Assembly: GCF_003150835.1 (NCBI RefSeq)
Contig: NZ_CP029479.1
Coordinates: 1,364,001-1,428,000 of the forward strand
Source: Phenylobacterium parvum
GTDB taxonomy: Bacteria; Pseudomonadota; Alphaproteobacteria; Caulobacterales; Caulobacteraceae
Direction of reading: 5' to 3'
Length of the DNA stretch: 64,000 nucleotides
Of this stretch, positions 1-8,707 are shown piece after piece (position 1 is the stretch's first letter; every line of letters starts with the position of its first letter). A program made the translations under genes and the position numbers. The notes beneath the pieces are model-generated. The model did no database searches, was not told the DNA's origin, and saw only the letters and a list, made by a program, of their open reading frames with translations.

Positions 1-1420
1 GGGTCAGGACCCCGGCGGCCCCCTTGCGGAAGTCACCGGGACCGGAGATCACGCCGGCGTAGGTCACGGCCCCTGCGTTGGAAAAGCTCAGGAGCGTTCC
101 GGCGGAAGTCGTGATGCCGGAGGAGGCGTTGGCCGCGTCGATCCTCAGGTTGCCGGCCGCGAGGGTGGTCGCGCCCGTGTAGGTGTTGGCCCCGGTCAGG
201 TAGAGGGTCGAGGCGGCGGTGTCCTTCACCAGGGCCCCGGCGCCGGAGATGACGCCGGACAGGGTCTGGTCGACGCTCGAGCTGTAGCGCAGCGTGCCGG
301 CGTTGCTGATGGCGCCGGCGTAGGTCCCGCCGCCCAGGCTCCCCGCGCCTCCGATCACCAGGGACCCGGCGCTGTTCGTGATGCCCCCGGTGAAGGTGTT
401 GGCCGCCGTCAGGGTCAGGGTCGAGGCGGCGCTGGTGTTCTTGGTCAGGCCGCCGACGCCCGAGATCACGCCGGAGAGGGTCTGGTTGGCGGTGGAGCTG
501 TAGGTGAAGGTCCCGGCGTTGTTGATCGCGCCGCTGAAGTTGTCGCCGCCAAGGGAGCCCGATCCTCCGATGATCAGGGACTGGTTGGTCGGGATGATGT
601 TGATCGTGCCGTTGAAGGGGTTCGCGCCCGTCAGGGTGATCGGCGACCCGGCCTGGGTGAGCGTGCCCGTCCCCGAGATGACGCCGGAGTGGGTGTAGCC
701 GCTAAACCTCGAGAACTTCAGGGTCCCTGCGGGTCCGATGGCGATGGCGTTGGCGCCCCCGAACACGGCGCCATTCGAGAGATCGATCGTGCCGGTGTCG
801 ATCGTGATGGGGCCGGTATAGCTCGGAGCAACGGACGACCAGGTCAGGGTTGAGGCCGCCGTGTCCTTGATCAGGGCGCCAGCGCCGGTGATATTCAGCG
901 CCTGGCTGGCCGAGGTCGAATACCGCAGCGTCCCGCCCGCGTTGATGGTGACCACTGCGGTTGAGTGGGTCGAGGCGCCCCCGAAGACCAGGGTCCCGGC
1001 GCTGACGGTCGTCCCGCCGCTTTGAGTGGCGGCGCCGCTGAGGGTCAGTGTGGAGGCTGCGGTGTCCTTCACCACATTGCCCCCGCCGCTGATGGGCCCG
1101 GAGATGACCTGGTCGGCGGTCGAGGCATACCGGAAGGAGCCGCCTGCGCCCGCTCCGGTGGAATTGGTGACGAGGGATCCGGAGAAATTACCGCCCCCCA
1201 GGACGCCGCTGCCCCCGATGGTCACGGAATAGGACCCTGTCTGGATCGTGCCGTTGAAGGTGTTCTGCCCGGTCAGGGTCAGGACCGGGCCGCCGCTGCC
1301 GCTCGTCGTCAGGGTCCCGGCGCCGGAGATGACGCCGGACAGGGTCTGGCTGCCGTTCCAGAAGCTGAGGGTGGCGCCCGGCGCGATCTCGATGTTGCCC
1401 GGGTGGTTCCCCGAATTCCA
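1..1420 (-). repeat. Tandem degenerate adhesin repeats within the TpsA gene
   Basis: The distal coding part repeats an approximately 60-75-residue module containing a TLSGVISGAGxL core, a KDTAASTL core and a LTGANTYTG core in varying order. The same phrases recur many times down to the window start. They match the passenger-associated repeat type of autotransporters, which extends a beta-helix. DNA-level similarity between copies is high enough for recombination to change copy number, which is inference. Confidence 0.75.
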
Positions 1421-3178
1421 GGTGGACCGGAAGTCTAGGGTCCCGGACGAGATGGTCGTGGCCCCCGTCCAGGTCAGGGTCGCGAATGAACCAGTCGTAA
1501 GGGCGCCTGCGCCGGTCTTCACGAAGCTTCCGGTCCCGGTGAGCGACCCCGTCAGCCCCCCTGTTCCGTTGAAGGTCACGACCCCGGAATTGGCGATGGC
1601 GGAGTTCAGGCTGATCGTCCCGGGCGAGATCAGTTCGAGCCCGCTGCCCGTCCCGGAATTGGTCACGGCGGCGTTCAGGGTGATCGCCCCCGCCGCGTTC
1701 AGGGTCAGGGTGGTGTTGGCGCTCCAGGACAGGGCGTTGGACAGGGTGATGTTGCCGGCCTGGGTCCCGGACGATCCCGTCGAGACGGTGACGCTGGCCC
1801 CGGCCAGGGCGTTCTGCAGGGAGGTGACGTTGATCACCGCGGAGTCGCCGGTGGCCGTGAACCCGCTCTGGTTGGCGTCGGCGCCGGTGGAGATGGTGAC
1901 GTTGTAGGGATCGAGCAGGAGCTGGCCGGCCCTGCCGCCGGTCGACAGGAGGTTCACCTGGCCGTCAAAGAGGTAGACGCCGTGGCTGGAGACCTCCGCC
2001 ACGCCGCCGTCGCCGCCTGTCCCGGTCGCCAGGATCCGCCCCCGGAACCGGGTGTCATCGTCCGACCAGAGGATGACCCGGCCGCCGGCCCCGGCCGAGC
2101 CCGAGGCCTCAAGCCGGCTGTCGGCGTCCACCTGGGTGGAACGGGCCGTGGTGACCCCGGGCACGGGCGCGCCCTGCCAGCCGCCGCCCACCGTGATCTC
2201 GCCGCCCTCCGCACCCGAGGCGTCGAGCCGGGCGCCCGCCAGGGCGATGGAATCGCCCCCCAGGGCGATGCGACCGCCCTTGGCCTCGCCCGAGGTCGCG
2301 TCGATCCGGCCGCTGGCCGCCAGGCCGCCGGCCCCGGCGTCCAGGATGACGGTCCCGCCTTCGGACCGGGCCGAGGCGACGCTGACTTCACCCGACAGGT
2401 TCACGAGGTCGCGCACCGTGCGCTGCACCGCGTCGGCCCGCACGACGACCCGCCCGCCCGCGGCCAGGACCCGGCCTCCGACGTCGACGCCCCCATCCGC
2501 CTCCAGGACCGGCGGGGCGAGGATCTGCAGGAAGCCGTCTCCGCCGGGGTCGAGGGTGATGGCCGAGCCCGAGCCCAGGGCCACCTGGCCCAGGGGCGCC
2601 GAGATCAGGCCGGTGTTCCGCACCCGCCCGCCGCCGATCAGCCCGACCTGGCCGCCCTCGGCCACGTAGATGGCGCCGGCGTTGGAGACCTCGGCCCGGG
2701 ACGCGCCGGTGAAGACCAGGCGTCCGCCCATGAAGTCGGCGTTGCTGACATCCAGGCTCGAGGCCGTGAAGCCGCCGCCGACCCGCACCTCGCCCGAGGC
2801 GGTGATGGCCACCCCGTTCGGATTGACCAGGAAGACCCGTCCGTTGGAGGTCAGGGCCCCGGCGATGGAAGACGGCAGGTCCCCCGTCACGCGGTTCAGC
2901 ACCGCCGATGTCGTCGAGGGCAGGTCGAAGGCCACCGTCCGGCCCTGGCCCACGGAGAAGCTGTTCCAGTTGATCACCGACCGGTTGGTGGACTGGGTGA
3001 CGGTCACGGCTCCGTCCCCGCTGGTGATGCTCGCCACCCCCGCCGCCACCGAACCGCCGGAGGGCAGGGCGGGGCCCTCGGCCAGGGCGGGGCCCGCCAC
3101 CAGCAGGGAGGCGCCGAAGACGCTCGCCAGCAGGCGGGGCCTCAGCTCTCCGGGACGGGGGAAGGGGCGCGGCGTCAC
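1..3178 (-). CDS. TpsA-type filamentous haemagglutinin adhesin, partial (C-terminus beyond window)
   Basis: The frame is open from a GTG at 3178 to the window edge, giving at least 1059 residues. The N-terminus has a signal peptide (hydrophobic run then ALA-E). It is followed by a haemagglutination-activity (TPS) domain at about residues 35-160 with the hallmark VINWNSFSVGQGRTVAF and a VNPNGVAIT motif. From about residue 590 the chain consists of glycine/threonine-rich autotransporter-type repeats of the form SGVISGAGALVKDTAASTL, as in beta-helical surface proteins. The TPS domain should guide secretion through the transporter encoded just upstream. Only two bases separate that gene's stop from this GTG, so translation is probably coupled. 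The true length and adhesive target cannot be seen. Confidence 0.9.
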   Translation of the reverse strand, partial: MTPRPFPRPGELRPRLLASVFGASLLVAGPALAEGPALPSGGSVAAGVASITSGDGAVTVTQSTNRSVINWNSFSVGQGRTVAFDLPSTTSAVLNRVTGDLPSSIAGALTSNGRVFLVNPNGVAITASGEVRVGGGFTASSLDVSNADFMGGRLVFTGASRAEVSNAGAIYVAEGGQVGLIGGGRVRNTGLISAPLGQVALGSGSAITLDPGGDGFLQILAPPVLEADGGVDVGGRVLAAGGRVVVRADAVQRTVRDLVNLSGEVSVASARSEGGTVILDAGAGGLAASGRIDATSGEAKGGRIALGGDSIALAGARLDASGAEGGEITVGGGWQGAPVPGVTTARSTQVDADSRLEASGSAGAGGRVILWSDDDTRFRGRILATGTGGDGGVAEVSSHGVYLFDGQVNLLSTGGRAGQLLLDPYNVTISTGADANQSGFTATGDSAVINVTSLQNALAGASVTVSTGSSGTQAGNITLSNALSWSANTTLTLNAAGAITLNAAVTNSGTGSGLELISPGTISLNSAIANSGVVTFNGTGGLTGSLTGTGSFVKTGAGALTTGSFATLTWTGATTISSGTLDFRSTWNSGNHPGNIEIAPGATLSFWNGSQTLSGVISGAGTLTTSGSGGPVLTLTGQNTFNGTIQTGSYSVTIGGSGVLGGGNFSGSLVTNSTGAGAGGSFRYASTADQVISGPISGGGNVVKDTAASTLTLSGAATQSGGTTVSAGTLVFGGASTHSTAVVTINAGGTLRYSTSASQALNITGAGALIKDTAASTLTWSSVAPSYTGPITIDTGTIDLSNGAVFGGANAIAIGPAGTLKFSRFSGYTHSGVISGTGTLTQAGSPITLTGANPFNGTINIIPTNQSLIIGGSGSLGGDNFSGAINNAGTFTYSSTANQTLSGVISGVGGLTKNTSAASTLTLTAANTFTGGITNSAGSLVIGGAGSLGGGTYAGAISNAGTLRYSSSVDQTLSGVISGAGALVKDTAASTLYLTGANTYTGATTLAAGNLRIDAANASSGITTSAGTLLSFSNAGAVTYAGVISGPGDFRKGAAGVLT

Positions 3179-3180
3179 GA

Positions 3181-4896
3181 TCAGAAGCTCCAGCCCAGCA
3201 GGAATCCGACCCGGGTGTCCCGGCTGTTCTCCAGGCTGTTGATCCAGTTGCGCCCGACCTCGAGGTTCAGGGACACAGGGGTGTTGAAGGGCCCGATCCG
3301 GCCCAGCCGGGTCCGTACGCCCAAGCCAAGCTCCGCCCCTCGGAGCTCGCGGTTCGGGGCGGCGTCCGCCTCGTTCACCTCGCCGCCGCCGAGGGCGCCG
3401 AAGACGTAGGGTTCGGCCACGCCCGGAAGGCCCCAGGGGAGGGTTCGCCGCGTCCCGAACTCGCCCCTGGCGGTGAAGCCCTGGTCCACGGCGAAGGCCC
3501 CTGGCGACAGGCTGGACATCCCGTCCGGCCCGTCGAGGCTGAGCTGCTCGGAATTGAACAGGGGCTCGCCAAAGGCGGTCTGCCCCCGCACGGCGACGGA
3601 GCCGTGGAGGAGGTCCCCCTGGACCCGCGCGCCCAACAGGACGTTGGCGCGGGTAAAGGTTGCGGCGGCGCCCCGGTGGGTCGAGGGCGTGTCCGCGTCC
3701 ACCTCGAAGGGCGAGGCGATGTCCCCCAGGCCCCTGGACAGGCTGGCCGAGCCCAGCAGCAGCAGGGACCCGGTCCAGACATGCTGGACGTCGATCCCTG
3801 CGCGCAGGGCAAGGTAGGAGTCGGCGGACAGGTCGGCGCCGAAGTCGATGGCGCTGACCCGCTGGGCGAGGGTTTCCAGCGAGGCCTGGGCGACCATCCG
3901 GGTCTCGCGCGTCCGGACCACCGGGGCGCTGATCCGGACGGTGGCGCGCAGCAACTCGTTCCGGCTGTCGGGCACGGATGGGAGAGGCAGGGGCCTGATC
4001 CGCGCCCAGACGACCTCGGGGCCCAGGGTGAGGCCGGACGCTCCCAGCGGGACCACGCCGCCCAGGGCCACGATCCGCATGCGCGCATCGGCCTCCAGGA
4101 CGGTCTTCAGGTCCCCCTGGTAGGCCAGGTAGACCTGTTCCCCAAAACCAAGGGCGCTGTTCACCGCGACGGAGCCATTCACGCCCCAGTCGCCGACGCG
4201 CTCGCTGGCCAGGCGGTCAATGCCGGCGGCGCCGGTCACGCCGTGGAAGACCCCGTCCAGCACCAGTTTCACCCCGCCCGGCGTGTCGCCGGTGGCGACC
4301 GTGCTGCGCAGGGACAGCCCGCCGAGCTCGCCGGCGAGCAGAAGGGCCCGCTCGATCTCGGCCAGGGTGAGGGGCGCCCGCCCCACCAGGGGCTTCAGGC
4401 GGCGCTCGACGGGTCGCCGGATCCGCTCGGGCAGGGCGCCGACGTCAATGGAATCGATGGATCCGTTGACGACCCGGAGCACGAGGGCGCCGCCCGGCTC
4501 AATTTTCTGGGGCGGGGTCAGGACCCGGGTCAGGACATAGCCTCCGGCCGAGAGCTCCTGCTCGAGCTGCGTCACGCGCCCGAAGATCTCGGCCACCGAG
4601 ACAGGGGCCTGGTCGGCGGTGCGGACCAGGTCGCGCTTCAGACGCTCTCCAGCCCCTGTGTCGGGCAGGGGATCGCCCTCGAAGCGCACGGCGCCAGGCC
4701 GGACGAGGACGGTCTCCGCGCTGGCCGGGGTGGGCTGGCCGGAGAAATTGCCGAGGTCAATGGCGGGAGGGGCGACATCGGTCCGGGGGCGGAAGGTCTC
4801 GGGAACGACCCGCCCGCCCAACGGGTCCTGCGCCCGCGCAAATCCAGGCGCGGCCAGCGCCGCGACGGACATCAGGGAGCACAGCGCACGTCTCAT
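3181..4896 (-). CDS. ShlB/FhaC/HecB-family two-partner secretion outer-membrane transporter (TpsB)
   Basis: This 571-residue protein begins with a signal peptide ending GFARA-QD. POTRA-like segments lie at about residues 75-220 (QLEQELSAGGYVLTRV, then RVVNGSIDSIDVGALPERI). A long beta-barrel region follows and ends in the outer-membrane signature GFLLGWSF with a terminal Phe. FhaC-type proteins use POTRA domains to capture the TPS domain of a partner and export it through the barrel. The partner adhesin gene follows immediately on the same strand. Length and domain order fit the family. Confidence 0.9.
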   Translation of the reverse strand: MRRALCSLMSVAALAAPGFARAQDPLGGRVVPETFRPRTDVAPPAIDLGNFSGQPTPASAETVLVRPGAVRFEGDPLPDTGAGERLKRDLVRTADQAPVSVAEIFGRVTQLEQELSAGGYVLTRVLTPPQKIEPGGALVLRVVNGSIDSIDVGALPERIRRPVERRLKPLVGRAPLTLAEIERALLLAGELGGLSLRSTVATGDTPGGVKLVLDGVFHGVTGAAGIDRLASERVGDWGVNGSVAVNSALGFGEQVYLAYQGDLKTVLEADARMRIVALGGVVPLGASGLTLGPEVVWARIRPLPLPSVPDSRNELLRATVRISAPVVRTRETRMVAQASLETLAQRVSAIDFGADLSADSYLALRAGIDVQHVWTGSLLLLGSASLSRGLGDIASPFEVDADTPSTHRGAAATFTRANVLLGARVQGDLLHGSVAVRGQTAFGEPLFNSEQLSLDGPDGMSSLSPGAFAVDQGFTARGEFGTRRTLPWGLPGVAEPYVFGALGGGEVNEADAAPNRELRGAELGLGVRTRLGRIGPFNTPVSLNLEVGRNWINSLENSRDTRVGFLLGWSF

Positions 4897-5040
4897 TCCG
4901 CTGGAACGAACTCCCCCAAATCAAGCCGGAAACCCTGGGCGGACGCCGGCGCCTGCACGCCCCGGCGCAGGGGAGCCCCGCACCGCATGAACGGAGCCCT
5001 GGTTCCATGTCATAAAGTCCGTAAACACAAGGTTTTCACC

Positions 5041-5076
5041 CTGCAACCTCTGTTTGCATCCAGGACGAGGTTGCAG
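5041..5076. other. 10-bp perfect inverted repeat between PhoX-like and TpsB genes
   Basis: CTGCAACCTC at 5041-5050 is mirrored by GAGGTTGCAG at 5067-5076 with a 16-base centre. It sits about 25 bases past the stop of the PhoX-like gene and 145 bases before the TpsB start. It could be a regulator site for the secretion pair or a weak hairpin after the upstream gene. No T-run follows, so a classical terminator is unlikely. Confidence 0.4.
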
Positions 5077-5099
5077 GCCTGGACGCCGGGTCCGGGCGT

Positions 5100-6512
5100 T
5101 CAGGCTGTCCGGTCGCTGAAGCGCGTCCAGGGGCCCTCGATGGCGAAGGTCCTTCCCGGTGCGTAGGCGTTGACGAACAGGAACCGGCCGTCCGGCGAGA
5201 AGCAGGCGCCAGCCAGTTCGGTGCGCATCCGAAGGCGGGCGAGGGCGCAGACCTGACCCGCAGGCGTAACGACCTTGAGGTGGTTGGGGCTGATACCCAC
5301 CCGGTCCTCGCACACGACGAGGTGGCCGCTGGGCGCGACCGTCAGGTTGTCGCCATAGTCCAGGACCCGGGTGTCGCGGGACTCCAGGAAGAGCTCCAGG
5401 CGGTCGTCGGACGGTCCGGCGCCAGGGGTCAGGCGGAAGATCTGGCCCAGCTTCCTCGCCCCGCCCGAGGTTGAGGTGAAGAACACCTCGCAGCCGCCGC
5501 CCAGCTTCGCAGACAGGTGAACGCCCTCGCCCCGGGCGAACAGCACAGCGCCCTTGGAGTGACCGCGCTTCCTGAGGTCGTCCTGCGGGCTCTCGACGTC
5601 ATCCAGGTCGATCCAGCGGACCGCCCGGGTTTCGCCAACCGCCAGGTCTGCGCGCCGCCAGTTGCGGCTGTCGGCGGATCCGGCGCCATCCGCATAGGCG
5701 AGGGCCTGCAGCCGGCCGCCCTCGGCCAACCGACCCGGCGTCCGGGGCAGGAAGCGGTAAAGCAGGCCATCGTCCCGGTCCTCGGTCAGGTAGACGGTTC
5801 CCGTCGCAGGATCGACCGCTGCGGCCTCGTGCCGGAAGCGTCCCATGGCGGTCAGGGGCGCTGGCTTTACAGGCCCGTCGGCCGCGGCGGGAACCTCGAA
5901 GACCCAGCCATGACGGGTCCCCGTCTTCGGCGCCCCCACCAGGGTCTCCTCGCAGGTCAGCCAGGCGCCCCAGGGGGTCGCGCCGCCCGCGCAGTTCAGC
6001 ACCGTCCCGGCCAGGGCCAGGTGCTGGCGCTCACGTCGGCCCGTCACGGGATCGACGACCAGGGCCGTCACCCCGCCGGGCAGGACCCGACCGTCTGCGC
6101 TGCGGTCAAAGGCAGGCAGGCCGTCCAGCCTCGCCGCCAGGTCAGGCCGGCCTCCGGCGGGGCCAAGCCGGTGCTCCGCCTCGTCAAGCTCATGGTTGCG
6201 CATGAGGGCCAGCCGCCCGTCGGGCAGGGCAAGGCACCCCATCCCGTCAAAGTGGTCCGGCGTCAGGAAACCGTCGTCCATGACCTCGCCGGCCCGCGAG
6301 ATGACCTGGTAGGAAAACCCCTCGGGCAGGTCCAGCACGCCGGCGGGGTCGGGCCTCAGGGCGCCGTAACCCCGGACCTCATCGAGAATGTCCCCACCCT
6401 CCGCGGCCAGGGCGGCGCGGGCGCCCAGTCCGGAGAAGGCCAGGGCTGCAGCGGACAGCAGGACGCCCCGACGGTTGGGAGGAAAGGAGCCGGGGGGAGG
6501 AGAGGCGGTCAT
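5100..6512 (-). CDS. PhoX-family (DUF839) exported phosphatase-like protein
   Basis: This 470-residue protein has a twin-arginine leader (NRRGVLLSAAALAFSGLGARA), predicting Tat export of a folded metalloenzyme. Family features include MRNHELDEAEHRLG, WLTCEETLVG, YLTEDRDDGLLYRFLP and VVCEDRVG, which carry acidic residues that in PhoX bind calcium and iron. I chose the ATG at 6512 because GGCAAGGG lies upstream at good spacing and the Tat motif falls near the N-terminus; an ATG at 6593 would add 27 unlikely residues. Phosphatase activity is inferred from family. Many DUF839 members are uncharacterised. Confidence 0.8.
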   Translation of the reverse strand: MTASPPPGSFPPNRRGVLLSAAALAFSGLGARAALAAEGGDILDEVRGYGALRPDPAGVLDLPEGFSYQVISRAGEVMDDGFLTPDHFDGMGCLALPDGRLALMRNHELDEAEHRLGPAGGRPDLAARLDGLPAFDRSADGRVLPGGVTALVVDPVTGRRERQHLALAGTVLNCAGGATPWGAWLTCEETLVGAPKTGTRHGWVFEVPAAADGPVKPAPLTAMGRFRHEAAAVDPATGTVYLTEDRDDGLLYRFLPRTPGRLAEGGRLQALAYADGAGSADSRNWRRADLAVGETRAVRWIDLDDVESPQDDLRKRGHSKGAVLFARGEGVHLSAKLGGGCEVFFTSTSGGARKLGQIFRLTPGAGPSDDRLELFLESRDTRVLDYGDNLTVAPSGHLVVCEDRVGISPNHLKVVTPAGQVCALARLRMRTELAGACFSPDGRFLFVNAYAPGRTFAIEGPWTRFSDRTA

Positions 6513-6591
6513 GACAAGCCCTTGCCAAGGATTCCGGACAACTTCATGACAGATGGGGTGCGGCCAGCCGGGAGGCCAGCCAGGAGGGTCC

Positions 6592-7098
6592 ATGCAGATC
6601 CGGATACATCGCGGCGCGTCCTCCGACGTCCTTGAGGCCCGTCACGGCCGGAGCGAACCGATCCGCTTCGTCACCCCCCACAAGGGCCCGGTCCCGCACG
6701 ACGCCGTGCACCTGTTCGTCGAGCGGGCCTTTGGCCTGCAGCGCGGTTTCTGGGGCCTGGTCGCGGAGGGCCTCGCGCCTGACGACCTTCAGGCCCTGGC
6801 CTCGGCCGGCGGCCACCCCAGCGCCTCCCGGGCCAGCACACCCGACCCCGGTATCGTCCAGCTCCTCCAGGCGGAGCGCCTGGTCGAGATCTTCGAGGCC
6901 GACCTCTGGGGCGGCGGCCAGGGCGACGAGGCCGACCTCCTCGCCATGGCCGGGACCGCCTGCGCGAGCTCCCACGTCCCCCTGCCATCCGCGCCCAATG
7001 GCGCCGTTGCCCGCGTTCGCGCCGACCTCGCCGCCTTCGCCCGCGCCTGGACCGGCCTCCCGCGGGGCGGGGAGGTGGAGTTGGAGTGGGTGGGGTAG
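6592..7098 (+). CDS. Conserved protein of unknown function, 168 residues
   Basis: An ATG at 6592 is preceded by a strong GGAGG ribosome site. The protein is soluble, with no signal or membrane segment. It contains IRFVTPHKGPVPHDAVHLFVE and FGLQRGFWGLVAEG, which look like a conserved core, and then an acidic helix-rich region (LLQAERLVEIFEADLW). I recall similar hypothetical proteins in other alphaproteobacteria but no defined function. It is divergent from the PhoX-like gene, 79 bases apart. Confidence 0.7.
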   Translation: MQIRIHRGASSDVLEARHGRSEPIRFVTPHKGPVPHDAVHLFVERAFGLQRGFWGLVAEGLAPDDLQALASAGGHPSASRASTPDPGIVQLLQAERLVEIFEADLWGGGQGDEADLLAMAGTACASSHVPLPSAPNGAVARVRADLAAFARAWTGLPRGGEVELEWVG

Positions 7099-7114
7099 GG
7101 GGACGCGAGTACGG

Positions 7115-7480
7115 TCACCCCGCGATGCGGAGTCCGCGCGCCAGGGCCGCCACCGGCGCGATCACCAGCCGCTCAGCGGTGAGCCGGTGATTGGCCAGGA
7201 TGAAGAGCCAGGCCGGATAATCCCGCCGACGCCAGCGGGCGTCACCCACCGCGTCGCTGCGTTCCACAAGGCGATGGCCAATCAGGCCCGGCGCGCCGTG
7301 GATCACTGGAAAGAGCACGACCGCAAGCTTCCAGAAGCCGGGCGCCGCCAGCGTCGCGGCGATCCAGGCCAGGCCGGCCAGCGTGCCGAAGATGTGCAGC
7401 GCGACATTGAGGGGCTGCTGGTGCTCGGGAAGAAACGCGTCCCGATAGAAGGTCGAGAAGGCCTTGGGAGGGTCAGTCAT
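7115..7480 (-). CDS. DUF962/Mpo1-like membrane protein
   Basis: This 121-residue protein starts at the ATG at 7480, preceded by GGAGC. The N-terminus FYRDAFLPEHQQPLNVALHIFGT matches the DUF962 pattern, in which histidines in HQxP and LHxxGT are conserved. Further histidines appear in IGHRLVER and LANHRLTAE. Two to three hydrophobic segments lie at about residues 30-75 and 95-110. The yeast relative Mpo1 is an iron-dependent dioxygenase in the alpha-oxidation of 2-hydroxy fatty acids. The bacterial role is not established. The gene is divergent from the TetR gene, with a palindrome between them. Confidence 0.75.
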   Translation of the reverse strand: MTDPPKAFSTFYRDAFLPEHQQPLNVALHIFGTLAGLAWIAATLAAPGFWKLAVVLFPVIHGAPGLIGHRLVERSDAVGDARWRRRDYPAWLFILANHRLTAERLVIAPVAALARGLRIAG

Positions 7481-7577
7481 GGGGTTGCTCCAATTCTCTG
7501 GGTCATGACGGCCGGAAGAAGGGGAGCAGGGTTCTCGGCGCACCCCGTCTTGGCTCCGGACGGCCTTCAAAGTATGT

Positions 7578-7589
7578 GAGTAATTACTC
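7578..7589. promoter_or_regulatory. Perfect 12-bp palindrome, probable TetR operator
   Basis: GAGTAATTACTC is exactly self-complementary and lies in the divergent gap between the DUF962 gene (start 7480, minus) and the TetR gene (start 7615, plus). A possible promoter, TTGGCT with 17-base spacing to TATGTG at 7573-7578, would put the site across the transcription start region. This position is typical of an autoregulatory TetR operator. Binding by the adjacent regulator is inference. Confidence 0.55.
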
Positions 7590-7614
7590 GCTTAAAGGAC
7601 TCGCATTCCCCGCC

Positions 7615-8274
7615 ATGGATGAAACCCAGCTGAAGGCGCGTAAGGCCCCGAAGCAGGCGCGATCCCTCGCCACCGTCGAGGTGATCCTGGCGGCGGCGGC
7701 TCGCGTTCTGGCCCGGGAGTCGCTGGCGGGCTTCAACACCAACCGCGTCGCCGAAATCGCGGGCGTGAGTGTCGGCTCGCTCTACCAGTACTTCCCCAAC
7801 AAGGCCGCCCTGGTGGTGGCGCTGATCGAACGGGAACAGGCGCGACTCGCTGACGGCCTGGAGGCGGCGGTGGGCTCGGTCTCCCAAGTGCCCCTTGTCG
7901 AAGGCCTCAGCCGCCTGGCCCACCTTGCGATCGGGCAGCAGTTCCAGGACCCGGTCTACGCGGCGGCCCTGGACCACGAGGAGCGGCGCCTGCCCATCGG
8001 GTCCCGGCTGGCCTTGAGCGAGGGCCGGCTCGTCACGGCGATCCTGAGGTTTCTGGAGGACCACCGGGACGAGTTGCCCGACTGGCCGGACGGGAGCCGG
8101 GAGGACGTCGCACGCGACCTCCTGCTGATCACGCGGGTCATGGTCGAGGCGGACGCCGAGGAGGGACGAGACCCTCCGCCCTCACTGCATCCCCGGCTGG
8201 TGCGCGCCATCTCGGGCTACCTGCTCGGGCCAGGGCTCAGTGGGCCAGTTTCAGGGTCACGACCCCGGCGATGA
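7615..8274 (+). CDS. TetR/AcrR-family transcriptional regulator
   Basis: The N-terminal DNA-binding domain spans about residues 15-60, with the helix-turn-helix VAEIAGVSVGSLYQYFPNKAAL. A helical ligand-binding domain follows, for 219 residues in total, normal for the family. A GTG at 7576 would also be in frame, but it lies inside the palindromic operator candidate, so the ATG at 7615 is preferred although its ribosome site (AAAGGA) is somewhat distant. Its 3' end overlaps the convergent exporter gene by 38 bases. Likely targets are itself and the divergent DUF962 gene. Confidence 0.85.
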   Translation: MDETQLKARKAPKQARSLATVEVILAAAARVLARESLAGFNTNRVAEIAGVSVGSLYQYFPNKAALVVALIEREQARLADGLEAAVGSVSQVPLVEGLSRLAHLAIGQQFQDPVYAAALDHEERRLPIGSRLALSEGRLVTAILRFLEDHRDELPDWPDGSREDVARDLLLITRVMVEADAEEGRDPPPSLHPRLVRAISGYLLGPGLSGPVSGSRPRR

Positions 8275-8554
8275 TGAGGAGCACGCCCAGGTAGCGCATC
8301 AGAGAGGACGGATCCCCGAAGAAGAGCACGCCCACCAGGAAGGTCCCCGAGGCCCCGATGCCGGTCCAGACGGCGTAGGCGGTGCCGATGGGGATCTGGC
8401 GCTGGGCCAGCCACAGGAACACGCCGCTTGCAGCCATGAGCAGCACAGCCATGGCGATCCCCTGCCAGCGGGTCGCCGGGGACTGGGCCAACTTCAGCCC
8501 GACCGGCCAGCCAATCTCCAGGATCCCCGCCACCACCAGGTAGATCCAGCTCAT
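8237..8554 (-). CDS. Small multidrug resistance family exporter, Gdx/SugE-like
   Basis: This 105-residue protein has four transmembrane segments. The proton/substrate glutamate is at position 13 in VVAGILEIGWPVGLK if translation starts at 8554. The block GTAYAVWTGIGASGTF is nearly that of E. coli SugE/Gdx, which exports guanidinium and some quaternary ammonium ions. An ATG at 8560 is also possible. No guanidine riboswitch is evident upstream. The gene is convergent with the TetR gene, and the two coding regions overlap at their 3' ends. Confidence 0.87.
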   Translation of the reverse strand: MSWIYLVVAGILEIGWPVGLKLAQSPATRWQGIAMAVLLMAASGVFLWLAQRQIPIGTAYAVWTGIGASGTFLVGVLFFGDPSSLMRYLGVLLIIAGVVTLKLAH

Positions 8555-8707
8555 CGCCATCCTCACTCCAAGCCCGGACGCCGGAGGCGCCGCTCCGGCA
8601 GCATAGGATGGGCGAGGCCGTGACACCACCGGAGGGAGAGGGCGGAGGGCGGAGGGCGGATGGGGGTGGGGAGGGTGACCCTGACGCCGACGGAAAGGAA
8701 CCTCGGA

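Noticed and set aside
1982..3409. 475-residue open frame on the plus strand opposite the adhesin
   Set aside because: It is antisense to the adhesin and transporter, of low-complexity composition and without homology features. It is a high-GC shadow.
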